In this document: positions 8,552-16,958 of the stretch, piece by piece
How positions within the stretch are numbered: position 1 is the stretch's first letter
Layout: every line of letters begins with the position of its first letter
Source of the DNA: JBOGTC01 sp050692055
GTDB taxonomy: Bacteria > Chloroflexota > Limnocylindria > QHBO01
DNA: 32,237 bases
NCBI GenBank assembly: GCA_050692055.1
Contig: JBOGTC010000132.1
Span: forward strand, 1-32,237
Direction: 5' to 3'
The notes under the pieces: model-generated
The model's database searches: none
What the model was told of the DNA's origin: nothing
What the model saw: the letters and a program-made list of their open reading frames with translations, nothing else
Position numbers and translations under genes: made by a program

Positions 8552-10174
8552 TCAGGATTGCCCCAATTCGGCGCGCGAGGAAGCCTGACGCTCGTCCCCG
8601 AGCAGCTCGCTATCGGTACCGGGCTGCGGTCCGCGGGGTCGAGGCCACATCGCCATCGCCACCAAGAGCAGACCGAGAGTGAACGGACCGTGGCCAGTGA
8701 CTGCGAAGGACTGGGTCAAAGTGAGTGCAAGGATGCCTAGCCATGCCGGTAGCAGGTACGGTCGCGAACGTCTGGCTGGCCCAGCAGCCATGGACAGAAC
8801 CGGAAGCGCAAAGCACCAGACAAAGACAACAACGCCAACGACTCCGGCCTTCACGGCCATGGTGAGATAAGCATTGTCGACGCTTGGCAGCTGCCCCGGC
8901 GTGTCAAAGGCGCCGGCGCCAAACCGGTAGTCGACTTCAATGAGCTGCCCAAGACCGTGACCTATTAGGGGTGACTGTTCGATGAGGCTGAGGGCGTTGC
9001 GATATGAATCGAAGCGACCCCCGAGGGATGAGACGAGCGCATCCAGGTCTGGGGCCAGCCGCGTGAGCGGGCCGAGCGGAGTCGGGCTGGGACGTGGTGA
9101 GGGAGACTCCAGCGGACCGACCGGCGGTGATGTTTGCGGCGCGAGTGCCCCCAGCGATGGTGTTGGCTCGATGGACGTCCCCGCCGATTGAGTCGCGAAC
9201 TCCGCTGGCGACGCCGCCACCAGCGGGCTACCACCCGCTTCTGTGGCTGTTGGCGACCCGAACGACTGAAGCCGCACGCCGGCCGCGTTGATCGCGACGG
9301 ACAGGCCAAGGGCGATGATCGCCATCGCCACGATGCCGCCGACCCGCAGCGCCTGAACGAGACCGCCCCGGTCGACCGCCCTGACGGCGAGGACCGCGGA
9401 GAGCAGAGCGACACCAAGGACGACCGCGATGAACGTGCGCGTCAGTGAAAGGCCCGCGCCAACGAGGAAGAGCATGAGCCACGCCGCTGATGGCACCGGC
9501 GTATGGCCTCTCACAAGCCTGACAGACCAGAAAGACACCGGAATCAACAAGAAGACGGTGGTGCCAAACTGCATTCGGAGCTGGCCGCTGTCGAACGCCA
9601 ACGCACGGGCCTTGATGCCGCCATCGAACGCGGGCAGCACGGCGGCAAGGATGATGAGTACGCTGAACGCCGCGGCGCCAATTACTACCGCACGGACGAT
9701 GCGTGGTCGGAGTCGCGGCTGGCCCGCGAAGAGCAATCCCCCCGCGTATAGGCCCCACCAGCGAGCATCACGCAAGACATCGCGCAAATCGTGTTCGGCA
9801 ACCACACCTACCACGAGCGAGCCGACTGCCACGAGCACGAAGAGACCAAGTACCTTCGTCACGTGCGACGAGGGCACCGCCAAGATCGATGGCAACGCAG
9901 CCGCGAATGCGAGACCAATGACAGCATCCTGCGGTCGAAGCGGTACGCCGAGAATCCGCAACACGCCTATATCTGCCGCTCTGTCGTATGGCAGCGCGAG
10001 CACAATCAGGACCGCCGCTGGAAGAGGACCGAGAGTTCGATCCCTGCTTAGCGAGATCCAAGCGCCCACCGCGAGCGTGATCGTGAGCCAGCCAGGTGGC
10101 AGGACGATCACGCTTACCACCGCGGCGGCGAGGAGCGTCAGGCCCGCGAGGCGAGGCGCGAGGCGAGGGCTCAC
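8552..10174 (-). CDS. O-antigen ligase/polymerase-like (Wzy/WaaL) membrane protein
   Basis: About 540 residues, almost entirely hydrophobic segments, with a large extracytoplasmic loop followed by SLIEQSPLIGHGLGQ and DNAYLTMAVKAGVVGV, as in Wzy/WaaL family proteins that polymerise or transfer undecaprenyl-linked glycans on the outer face of the membrane. The loop carries a long low-complexity Pro/Ser/Thr stretch (about residues 310-380), unusual for the family. The frame stays open to 10339, but that part overlaps the preceding transferase gene and is Arg-rich. The GTG at 10174 forms a GTGA overlap with the preceding stop and is the better start. It is the last gene of the long polysaccharide operon. 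Polymerase and ligase cannot be told apart from sequence. Confidence 0.8.
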   Translation of the reverse strand: MSPRLAPRLAGLTLLAAAVVSVIVLPPGWLTITLAVGAWISLSRDRTLGPLPAAVLIVLALPYDRAADIGVLRILGVPLRPQDAVIGLAFAAALPSILAVPSSHVTKVLGLFVLVAVGSLVVGVVAEHDLRDVLRDARWWGLYAGGLLFAGQPRLRPRIVRAVVIGAAAFSVLIILAAVLPAFDGGIKARALAFDSGQLRMQFGTTVFLLIPVSFWSVRLVRGHTPVPSAAWLMLFLVGAGLSLTRTFIAVVLGVALLSAVLAVRAVDRGGLVQALRVGGIVAMAIIALGLSVAINAAGVRLQSFGSPTATEAGGSPLVAASPAEFATQSAGTSIEPTPSLGALAPQTSPPVGPLESPSPRPSPTPLGPLTRLAPDLDALVSSLGGRFDSYRNALSLIEQSPLIGHGLGQLIEVDYRFGAGAFDTPGQLPSVDNAYLTMAVKAGVVGVVVFVWCFALPVLSMAAGPARRSRPYLLPAWLGILALTLTQSFAVTGHGPFTLGLLLVAMAMWPRPRGPQPGTDSELLGDERQASSRAELGQS

Positions 10175-10659
10175 TTGCGCACGCGGCGATCGCGGCCTCC
10201 GGTGAGCTCGCGAAGCCTCAGCACTACGCCCGCGACGGCCGCGGACTCCACCGCGTCGATCGTGTGGTCTCCTCTCAGGAGATCGGCGAGATCGGAAACA
10301 TCGAACACCGCCACAATTGGTCGTCGCGTCGCCAACCATCTGACGAATCGCATCTGATGATCGTCCACATGCTCACCGCGAGCCGGATCGCGTGGAACGA
10401 CAAGGGGAACCTTGCCCGCAGCGAGGGCCAACATCACCGAGCCAGGTCCCCCATGGGTCACAATCGCTCGGGCACTCTGGACCCAGCCGTCCAGCCGCTG
10501 ATGTGGTACCACGCCCGCCATCCGCGCATACCGCGGTGTGAGCCCGAACGCAGCCGCCTGAACAATGATGTCTTCGCCCGTCCCCTCCGCAACGGCGTCG
10601 ACGGCTCCGACTACCCGGTCCATGGGACTGGGATGTGTCCCGAGCGTTACGAGGATCAC
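10171..10659 (-). CDS. PssE/Alg13-like glycosyltransferase catalytic subunit
   Basis: 162-residue protein corresponding to the C-terminal half of GT-B enzymes of the GT28/Alg13 type. Seen: VILVTLGTHPSPMDRV at the N-terminus, THGGPGSVMLALAAGKVPLVVPR (68-90, nucleotide-sugar binding) and EHVDDHQMRF near 96. Alg13/PssE proteins work only with a membrane partner, Alg14/PssD, that supplies the acceptor half. No PssD gene is adjacent; a PssD-like domain is fused to the GT26 protein at 19892-21115. The start is the GTG at 10659, which puts the first beta strand at the N-terminus; the frame is open further upstream only across the neighbouring gene. It ends in a GTGA overlap with the next gene. Confidence 0.78.
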   Translation of the reverse strand: MILVTLGTHPSPMDRVVGAVDAVAEGTGEDIIVQAAAFGLTPRYARMAGVVPHQRLDGWVQSARAIVTHGGPGSVMLALAAGKVPLVVPRDPARGEHVDDHQMRFVRWLATRRPIVAVFDVSDLADLLRGDHTIDAVESAAVAGVVLRLRELTGGRDRRVRK

Positions 10660-10690
10660 GGGCCGAAGGATTCCTGGGTGTAGGTGTGGC

Positions 10691-11836
10691 TCATGCTGCC
10701 AGACGAGCCACGATGGCCTCGGTGGCCGCCGGGCCGGCAGCGGCCACAAAGTACGGCAGTATGGCCTGCTGCTCCGCGTAGTCGGCTGAGGAAATGCGGC
10801 TGCGGAGACGCTTGAGCTCATTGCCCAGGGAGTCGCGGTCCACAAGGGCATGAAAGGCCGGCTCAGCCACGAACGACCGTTCCAGGATCGACCACTCAGC
10901 GTGTATTGCGACAGTGCGTGCCACCTTTCCGAGCGAGATCGCCTCCAGGAGCCCGGTGGAGACCATCGACAGCACGAGGTCTGACGCAAGAATGCTGTCG
11001 CTCATCGCAGTTGCAGTATCGACGGACAGGTGGGGTTCGATTCTTACGTAGTCAGAAGCCTCGTCCCGCGGATGAAGGCGGACTATGAGATCGAGGCCAA
11101 GGCTACGACACACTGCCTGAACAGCCTCAACGTCCCGAACCTGAGCGTCCGCCAATGCAGACATTGCGTGCCACCGAAAGGCACCCGTCAGATAGAGGAC
11201 GCGTCTCACGCTCTGCGGGCGCGATCTGCTGCTACGAGTCGGCCACCGAGGAAGGCCTACCGCGCTGACGCGCGAGGTCGGGTTCCTCCTGCGAAGCAGC
11301 TCGGCAGAGTGCTCGCCGATCGTCAGAATCTCGTCGACAGGGGCTGTTCCGACTTCGGATGGCAGGACGAGAGAGATTGGATTATTGCGAGTCACCCGAC
11401 CGAGCATCCGCATCGCGTTGCGAAGGCCGAGCGACCCGTGAGCGCGATAGTCACTGATCATCCCATCCAGTAAGAGCCAGGTGCGGGCTCGAGTCCGCTT
11501 AGCTCGCGCATAGGCGAGGCGCTGAACGGCACCATCATTGAAGGCAACGACATCGGAAGCATCTTCGACGACCTCAGTGATCCATGAGCGAGCACGTGCA
11601 AGAGTACGGATCTGTTGCCAAGGAGCCATTCGATAGAACGGCTTCTCGCTGATCACGTCAATCGTCCTCACCTCGGCGCATGTGGACAGGTCGGTGAGCT
11701 GCAGGTTCTGGTGGAAGATGCCATCGAGCTGGGCGACTCTGACACTGGCCCCGGTGGCAGCCAGGGGTGGGACAACGAGACGGAGCGACGCGGCGTGAGT
11801 CTCGTTCTGTGGCAGGAACACGATGCGCTTGGTCAC
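10691..11836 (-). CDS. GT-B glycosyltransferase, candidate pseudaminic acid transferase
   Basis: 381 residues with no specific family I can name firmly. It has two Rossmann-like halves: IVFLPQNETHAASL at the start and VRRVLYLTGAF near 210. Three short motifs recall bacterial sialyltransferases and polysialyltransferases: LLLDG (121-125), RLHPRDE with HP at 255-256, and SMVSTGLLEA (290-299), which in those enzymes serve catalysis and CMP-sugar binding. The gene sits right after the pse and wzx genes, so a CMP-pseudaminic acid transferase is a reasonable guess; a CDP-glycerol-type or other GT-B transferase is possible. It starts at GTG 11836 in a GTGA overlap with the upstream stop, so translation is probably coupled. 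Its stop is 31 bases before the PssE-like start. Confidence 0.6.
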   Translation of the reverse strand: MTKRIVFLPQNETHAASLRLVVPPLAATGASVRVAQLDGIFHQNLQLTDLSTCAEVRTIDVISEKPFYRMAPWQQIRTLARARSWITEVVEDASDVVAFNDGAVQRLAYARAKRTRARTWLLLDGMISDYRAHGSLGLRNAMRMLGRVTRNNPISLVLPSEVGTAPVDEILTIGEHSAELLRRRNPTSRVSAVGLPRWPTRSSRSRPQSVRRVLYLTGAFRWHAMSALADAQVRDVEAVQAVCRSLGLDLIVRLHPRDEASDYVRIEPHLSVDTATAMSDSILASDLVLSMVSTGLLEAISLGKVARTVAIHAEWSILERSFVAEPAFHALVDRDSLGNELKRLRSRISSADYAEQQAILPYFVAAAGPAATEAIVARLAA

Positions 11837-13137
11837 CGCTCTTGTGGATCACTGATCGTTAGAGAGAGGGCGAGTGCGATCCAGATGGGCAGCTGGAACT
11901 CCGGGAAGTAGGTGGGATTGTGAATGACCCCAAGGACGTTCACCGCGCCGAATGCCGCCAAGCTCCCAACCTGGAGACTGCCGGTTCCCGGTGGCGCTCG
12001 CAGGACTCGGAGAAGCAGCGTTATGCCGATCATTCCGTACAGAGCAACAAACATTGCAAAGCCGATCACGCCTGACTCAACCGCGACGAGCAAGAGGTCG
12101 TCGTGTGGGGCGACGCCCTCGAGTCCGGTGTCCTCGGCGAAGAGGCGATCAAAGCTGCCGACGCCATGGCCGAGGACCGGCGACGCCGCGACGTATCCAA
12201 AGCCCAACTCATGCGTCCGCATGCGTAGAGCGGTCGAGTTGTCGATGCCGATATCGATGGCTGACCCATCTTCGGAGCCCTCGCCCATTTCCGATCCTGG
12301 ACCGCCGGGACTGATCGTGATATCGAACCGCGCATCGAGGAATGGGATCGCAACCACGAAGAGCGCGATCCCCATGACACAGCCGATCGCGGCACGGCGG
12401 AGTCGGACCTGTCGCACGGCGGGGACAAAGGCCACGGTGGTCATCCCCACCAACAGCGCAACGACGGTCGTCAGCCGAGTGTAGGTAAAGAGAATGAGTG
12501 CGTAGAGCAGGAGCAGGCCAGCCACTCCGGCTAATAGCCGCCGCCGCCCGAACTGAAGAATGAACGGCAACAGAATCAGGGACGACGCGATCAGCATGAG
12601 CGAGAAAGCGACCGGATGACCCACCATGGAGCCGGAGATTCGGGGAGCATCGTTCAGCATCGGCGCACTACCGGTCACGAGCTCGAACAAGCCCCACGCG
12701 GCTGGAATGATGACGGCCAGAGCGAGGCTGGTCACGAAGAGACTCGTGGCGCGCTGCCACCCGTGCCGAGTCGCCCAACCTATGGCCACGACGGCGGCCG
12801 AAAAGTACAGCAGCCACCTCAGGAGCGAGGGAAACCACTCCCTCGGCGGTTGCAGGGCCGCTGCTGTCGTCACCATCAGCCAGGCCAGAAAAACGGCGGC
12901 CAGAATCAGCCATGGAGGGAATCGAAGAGATCGGCTGAGCAGCGCGGCCGCTGCGCCAACCGCGGCGACCGTCGCTGCCGCCGCGTAGGCCACGAAGCGG
13001 CCATTCAGCTCAATCCCGATCAGACGAAACTCGATGTACTCGGCCGAAGTTATCGCCGGTAGGACGATGACGGCACCGAGCAGGAGCCACCAACTGACTC
13101 CGAGCCAGCGGGTCGCCACCGAATCACGATCGGTCAT
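11833..13137 (-). CDS. O-antigen polymerase/ligase-like membrane protein
   Basis: 434-residue polytopic membrane protein. After about ten hydrophobic segments it has an extracytoplasmic loop with LRMRTHELGFGYVAASPVLG and HGVGSFDRLFAEDTG, followed by PHDDLLLVAVESGVIG, the usual pattern of Wzy/WaaL (PF04932-type) proteins. An acidic, Gly/Ser-rich stretch (GSEMGEGSEDGSAIDIGID) lies in the loop. The ATG at 13137 makes an ATGA overlap with the flippase stop; the frame continues upstream only as Arg/Trp-rich sequence overlapping the flippase, so the longer start is rejected. Together with the preceding flippase it forms a typical Wzx-Wzy pair. Confidence 0.82.
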   Translation of the reverse strand: MTDRDSVATRWLGVSWWLLLGAVIVLPAITSAEYIEFRLIGIELNGRFVAYAAAATVAAVGAAAALLSRSLRFPPWLILAAVFLAWLMVTTAAALQPPREWFPSLLRWLLYFSAAVVAIGWATRHGWQRATSLFVTSLALAVIIPAAWGLFELVTGSAPMLNDAPRISGSMVGHPVAFSLMLIASSLILLPFILQFGRRRLLAGVAGLLLLYALILFTYTRLTTVVALLVGMTTVAFVPAVRQVRLRRAAIGCVMGIALFVVAIPFLDARFDITISPGGPGSEMGEGSEDGSAIDIGIDNSTALRMRTHELGFGYVAASPVLGHGVGSFDRLFAEDTGLEGVAPHDDLLLVAVESGVIGFAMFVALYGMIGITLLLRVLRAPPGTGSLQVGSLAAFGAVNVLGVIHNPTYFPEFQLPIWIALALSLTISDPQER

Positions 13138-14396
13138 GCGGACCCTCGATTGAAGTTGCGGAAGACGTGCCCAGCCGTCAGTCTGACAATCGCAGCGTAT
13201 GTGGCGAAGCTGACGACAGACATGATTGCGATTCCGGTGAGCCCGCCAATGAGCGCTCCTGCCGCCATCAACGAGAAAGCCAGCCCAGTGGACACCAGCT
13301 GCGCCCCTAGATACTGGCGTTGTGCTCCAACCACGTTGAGGAAATTTCCGTAGCCGTTCCCGAGAACGAGCACGACGTACCCTACGCACAGCGTGGCAGT
13401 CGGTAGAATCGCCGCGCCATACTCCGGCACGAACTCCGGTACGAGCGTCGCGATCCCAACCGCGATGGCGAGGGCGATCGGCGCGGTCATAGCTGCGCTC
13501 GCGAGCGCCTGTCGGCCTGCCATCTGCCACAGATGTCCAATGGGGCGATCCTGCCCATGTGCCAACGCCATTCGAGGGTAGATCTGCTGGGAGATCACGC
13601 TCGGGACAATCAGCATTGCCGACGCGACGAGACTGGCGAATCCATACGCACCCGCGTCCTCAGGGTCGAGCAGGCCCACTGCGATCCATCGGTCTGCAGT
13701 GACGAGTATCGCGAACACGACACCGGCGAACATAATCGGAAGCCCAATGCCGATGAGCCGCGGTATCAGTCGAAGTGCAGAAGCACGGAACCTGAGGGGG
13801 TGAAGAAACGCTCCGGTCACGACCGCCAGGGCCAAGGCACTGCCATAGCCTAGCGTCGCGGGCTCCAAGCCGAGTTCGCCTGCGGCCAGCAGGATGCCCG
13901 CAAGGACCAGCAGGATGATGCCGAAGGTGAGCTGCTGCATGCTGGCGCGGTTAAAACGGAGGTTGGATCGAAGGGCAAACTGTTGGAACTGGTAGAGGAT
14001 GACTCCGGCGGCCGCCGTAGTGAAACCAATCGCCAGGGCTGGTGGCAGGAGCAATCCCAGGCCAAGTCCACCCAAGCCCACCACCCCTACCACGATGAGC
14101 CCGAGGCTGGAGACGGCCTCCTCGCTGGCGACAGCCTCGGTGTTGCGCCCAGCGCCGATGAGTCGAGGCACCTCGCGATTCATCCCGTTCCCAGCCCCGA
14201 GCAGCGCTGCAGGTGCGTAGGACAGGGCCGCGATGAAGATGGCCCACAACGCGAAGTCCGACGGCCGAACTATTCGTGCAACGGCAAGGGAGTAGACAAA
14301 GCGGCCTCCCTGCATCACCGCAACAGACACCAGGAAGATCCCAAACTCTCCAGAACGCTCCCGCCACACCAATGGGAGTGTAGGGATCCTCGGCAC
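13134..14396 (-). CDS. Polysaccharide flippase (Wzx/MATE-like)
   Basis: 420-residue membrane protein with twelve or so hydrophobic segments, beginning ERSGEFGIFLVSVAVMQGGR and containing RIVRPSDFALWAIFIAALSY and the later GLPIMFAGVVFAILVTADRW, the arrangement seen in oligosaccharide flippases that move undecaprenyl-linked repeat units across the membrane. It lies 2 bases after the pseI stop, so it is very likely the exporter of the pseudaminic-acid-containing unit. The GTG at 14396 is chosen because it follows the pseI stop; TTG 14372 and GTG 14369 are alternatives. The frame is open upstream only within pseI. It ends in an ATGA overlap with the polymerase-like gene. Confidence 0.82.
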   Translation of the reverse strand: MPRIPTLPLVWRERSGEFGIFLVSVAVMQGGRFVYSLAVARIVRPSDFALWAIFIAALSYAPAALLGAGNGMNREVPRLIGAGRNTEAVASEEAVSSLGLIVVGVVGLGGLGLGLLLPPALAIGFTTAAAGVILYQFQQFALRSNLRFNRASMQQLTFGIILLVLAGILLAAGELGLEPATLGYGSALALAVVTGAFLHPLRFRASALRLIPRLIGIGLPIMFAGVVFAILVTADRWIAVGLLDPEDAGAYGFASLVASAMLIVPSVISQQIYPRMALAHGQDRPIGHLWQMAGRQALASAAMTAPIALAIAVGIATLVPEFVPEYGAAILPTATLCVGYVVLVLGNGYGNFLNVVGAQRQYLGAQLVSTGLAFSLMAAGALIGGLTGIAIMSVVSFATYAAIVRLTAGHVFRNFNRGSA

Positions 14397-14398
14397 CT

Positions 14399-15460
14399 TC
14401 AGCGGGCGCCGTTCACGGGCCGTTCCACTAGATCCCAGCTCATGGGTGTTCCCCGTTTCACGTCGCGTGTGGCAGCCCGGCCGAGCACCTCCTCGAGGTG
14501 CCGAGTGTGCAACCCGTGGCCCGGACGGATGCTGCGCACGTTCTCGGGTGTGAATGCATCGCCGGCTTGCACATCGGCAACGACGAACAGGGAGCGACGG
14601 AGGATGCGGCTGCCGGCCTCGCGCTCGGTCGGCTGATAGTTGACCCGGCCGAGCGCCTGCTCGGCCGTTCGGATCTGGCTCACCATCTCCTTGAACTCGG
14701 ACGGCTCGAGGGAGAATCCGGCATCCGGGCCGCCATCGGCCCGCGAAAGGGTGAGGTGCTTTTCGATGATCGTCGCGCCGAGCGCGACCGCGGCGATGGG
14801 CACGGCAATCCCCAGGGTGTGGTCGGAGAGACCCACCGGGAGATCGAACGTCTCGGCCAGGTGTGGAATCGTGCGGAGATCGGCCTCGCTCGCCGGTGCC
14901 GGATAAGCGCTGGTGCACTTCAGGAGCGCGATCTGCTCGGCGCCCGCATCGCGTGCGGCGTGCACGGCCTCGTCGATCTCGGGCAACGTGGCCATGCCGG
15001 TCGAGATGATCATCGGCTTCCCCGTCTGCGCCACTCGCCGCACCAAACCTACGTCGACAATCTCGAAGGACGCGATCTTGTACGCCGGCACACGCAGCCG
15101 CTCGAGGTAGTCGACTGCGCTCGGGTCAAACGGAGAAGAAAAGAATGCGATCCCCGCATCATCCGCGGTCCGTTGCAGCGACTCGTGCCACTCCCACGGC
15201 GTATACGCTTCCGCGTAAAGAGCGTGGAGCGTCTTTCCGTCCCAGACCGTTCCCGACTGAATCCGGAAGTACTCGCTGTCCGCATCGATCGTGATCGTGT
15301 CCGGGGTATAGGTCTGGATCTTGACTGCGTCGGCACCGGCTGCAGCGGCAGCGCGAACAAGCTCCTCGGCGGCGCCAAGGTTCTGATGGTGGTTCGCTGA
15401 GAGCTCTGCGATCACGTATGCCGGGGCGCCTCCCCCGATCGGACGGTCGCCAATGCGCAT
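14399..15460 (-). CDS. pseI: Pseudaminic acid synthase
   Basis: Condenses 2,4-diacetamido-2,4,6-trideoxy-L-altrose with phosphoenolpyruvate to give pseudaminic acid, a nine-carbon sugar. 353 residues: a NeuB-type TIM barrel with IAELSANHHQNLG (17-29), DAVKIQTYTPDTITID (44-59), FFSSPFDPSAVDYL, KIASFEIVD and GLSDHTLG, then a C-terminal SAF/antifreeze-like domain (VRSIRPGHGLHTRHLEEVLG). The SANHHQN and TYTPDTITID motifs favour PseI over sialic acid synthase. The start is the ATG at 15460; the frame is open to 15523, but this would overlap the previous gene, and the shorter start matches the family N-terminus. It lies 7 bases after the PseG/PseH gene. Confidence 0.92.
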   Translation of the reverse strand: MRIGDRPIGGGAPAYVIAELSANHHQNLGAAEELVRAAAAAGADAVKIQTYTPDTITIDADSEYFRIQSGTVWDGKTLHALYAEAYTPWEWHESLQRTADDAGIAFFSSPFDPSAVDYLERLRVPAYKIASFEIVDVGLVRRVAQTGKPMIISTGMATLPEIDEAVHAARDAGAEQIALLKCTSAYPAPASEADLRTIPHLAETFDLPVGLSDHTLGIAVPIAAVALGATIIEKHLTLSRADGGPDAGFSLEPSEFKEMVSQIRTAEQALGRVNYQPTEREAGSRILRRSLFVVADVQAGDAFTPENVRSIRPGHGLHTRHLEEVLGRAATRDVKRGTPMSWDLVERPVNGAR

Positions 15461-15467
15461 GCGGCGA

Positions 15468-16958
15468 TTATCCCATCGCATTCGGACTGAACGTGAACCG
15501 CAGGGCTCCCGGAGGAGCCTCATCCCCAGGCGCCCGTACCGCGGCGAGATACCCGGCGCGCTGAAAGGCGCCGATGGATTGATGGTTGTCGGGTTTCACA
15601 AACGCATCAATACTTCTCACTCGCTTATCGACGACCAACTGTTGAGTCGCGCGGGAAATCAGGCGAGTGCCCACTCCGCGGGCCCTGTGGGTGGCGTCCA
15701 CCAGTACCGAAATCGTGGCTGCGTCGCCGTTGCTTACGAAGCGGGCCAGTCCCACTGGAACGCCGGCAAGCTCACAGACGAACAGAGTGGAGTCGGGCGA
15801 TGCAAGCTGCGCATTCAGCCATGCCAGGTGCTCGCTCCAGCCGATGGCCTCCGAATGGAACGATGCCGAGCGTACCGTCGGGTCGTTCGCCCAGTCGAAC
15901 AGGATAGGCGCGTCGTCGCTGAGGGCCGTCCGTACCAAGAGTGGTCCAGTACGCAAGACAGAGGCGACCCGGCGTGCCCCGAGCCCGTCCACAAGTACAG
16001 GTCCCCTGGCTGCCATTTCGGTGCGGCTAGCCTGATCCTCCAGAACGTCACGGATGGCGGCCGCCAGCTCGGCGCCGGACAGCTCGGTGGCCCAGCCGGC
16101 AACCACTCCCAGCCCGTGCCTCGATACAGCCCTGCTGACAGCTACCTGATTCTCCGCGAGGATCAGCCCAACAAAGGGACGACCCGTCCGAGCCACCTCG
16201 AGGACAGTCGTCCCACAGCCGCCGACGACGAGGTCCGCCCACGCCATCTGGTCCGCCACGGAAGTCGCGTCCCTGACAAACTGGAACCCATGAGCCGCCG
16301 CCGCTCGCTCGACGGGCGTGGGATTGGCACGTGCGGCTCCGAGGAGCACACGGACCTCGAGCTGAGGTGTTCGCAGGGCTGCGATCGCCGCAACAGCCAG
16401 TTCCGTGGCGTTCACAGGGTCGCCTCCGCCCATCGAGACCAGAATGCGGCGCGCATCGAGCGGTTCGCTCGATCGAACCGCAGGCTTCGTGAACTCGCGT
16501 CGCAGCAGCGCGTATGCAGGACCGATAAGCAGTTCAGCCGTCGAATGCTCGTTCAGATTCCGAGCCAGGGTGGCATAGAGGTTCTGGTCGAGGATGATCT
16601 CGGCCTCACCGCCATGGCGTCCTAGATCGTCCACGACCAGGCGTATGGATCGTCCCCTCAGCCGGGCAGCGTAGCCTTGTCCAAGGCGGTAGCCATCGAT
16701 CACGACAGCGTCCGCTTGGCATCGCCGGATGAGGCGTTCGGTCAAGAGCGCGTCGTCTGCGCTTCCTACTTCGGTGCGCAATCGCTCGATCGAAGCGCCA
16801 GTCGCCCGAACGCGTCGCTGAAGGGCCGGCGGCAGTTCTGCCATCGCGAACACGACCGCATCCCCACCATCCTGGAGAGCCTCTGCCAGTGCGATGCAGC
16901 GCATGACGTGACCCGTGCCGACGACCCGCGAAGCGTCGCTCCGAATGACAACTCTCAA
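15468..16958 (-). CDS. pseG: Bifunctional PseG-PseH: UDP-sugar hydrolase fused to GNAT N-acetyltransferase
   Basis: 496 residues with two enzymes of the pseudaminic acid pathway. The N-terminal part (about 1-335) is PseG, which removes UDP from UDP-2,4-diacetamido-2,4,6-trideoxy-L-altrose: GTGHVMRCIALAEAL with the catalytic His17, VVIDGY, LVVDDLGRHGGEAEIILDQN, ILVSMGGGDPVN and GGCGTTVLEVARTG. The C-terminal part (about 340-496) is a GNAT domain with ISVLVDATHRARGVGTRLI as acetyl-CoA site, fitting PseH, which acetylates the 4-amino group in the preceding step. In Campylobacter and Helicobacter these are separate proteins. The start is a TTG at 16958 in a TTGA overlap with the cytidylyltransferase stop; the next amino acids (RVVIRSDAS) match the usual PseG N-terminus. 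Confidence 0.88.
   Translation of the reverse strand: MRVVIRSDASRVVGTGHVMRCIALAEALQDGGDAVVFAMAELPPALQRRVRATGASIERLRTEVGSADDALLTERLIRRCQADAVVIDGYRLGQGYAARLRGRSIRLVVDDLGRHGGEAEIILDQNLYATLARNLNEHSTAELLIGPAYALLRREFTKPAVRSSEPLDARRILVSMGGGDPVNATELAVAAIAALRTPQLEVRVLLGAARANPTPVERAAAAHGFQFVRDATSVADQMAWADLVVGGCGTTVLEVARTGRPFVGLILAENQVAVSRAVSRHGLGVVAGWATELSGAELAAAIRDVLEDQASRTEMAARGPVLVDGLGARRVASVLRTGPLLVRTALSDDAPILFDWANDPTVRSASFHSEAIGWSEHLAWLNAQLASPDSTLFVCELAGVPVGLARFVSNGDAATISVLVDATHRARGVGTRLISRATQQLVVDKRVRSIDAFVKPDNHQSIGAFQRAGYLAAVRAPGDEAPPGALRFTFSPNAMG

Noticed and set aside
10660..10989. N-terminal extension of the PssE-like protein
   Set aside because: It overlaps the C-terminus of the upstream glycosyltransferase and is Ser/Arg/Pro-rich; the domain begins at the GTG at 10659.
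13138..13530. N-terminal extension of the second polymerase/ligase-like protein
   Set aside because: It overlaps the flippase gene in another frame and lacks membrane segments; the ATGA overlap gives the better start.
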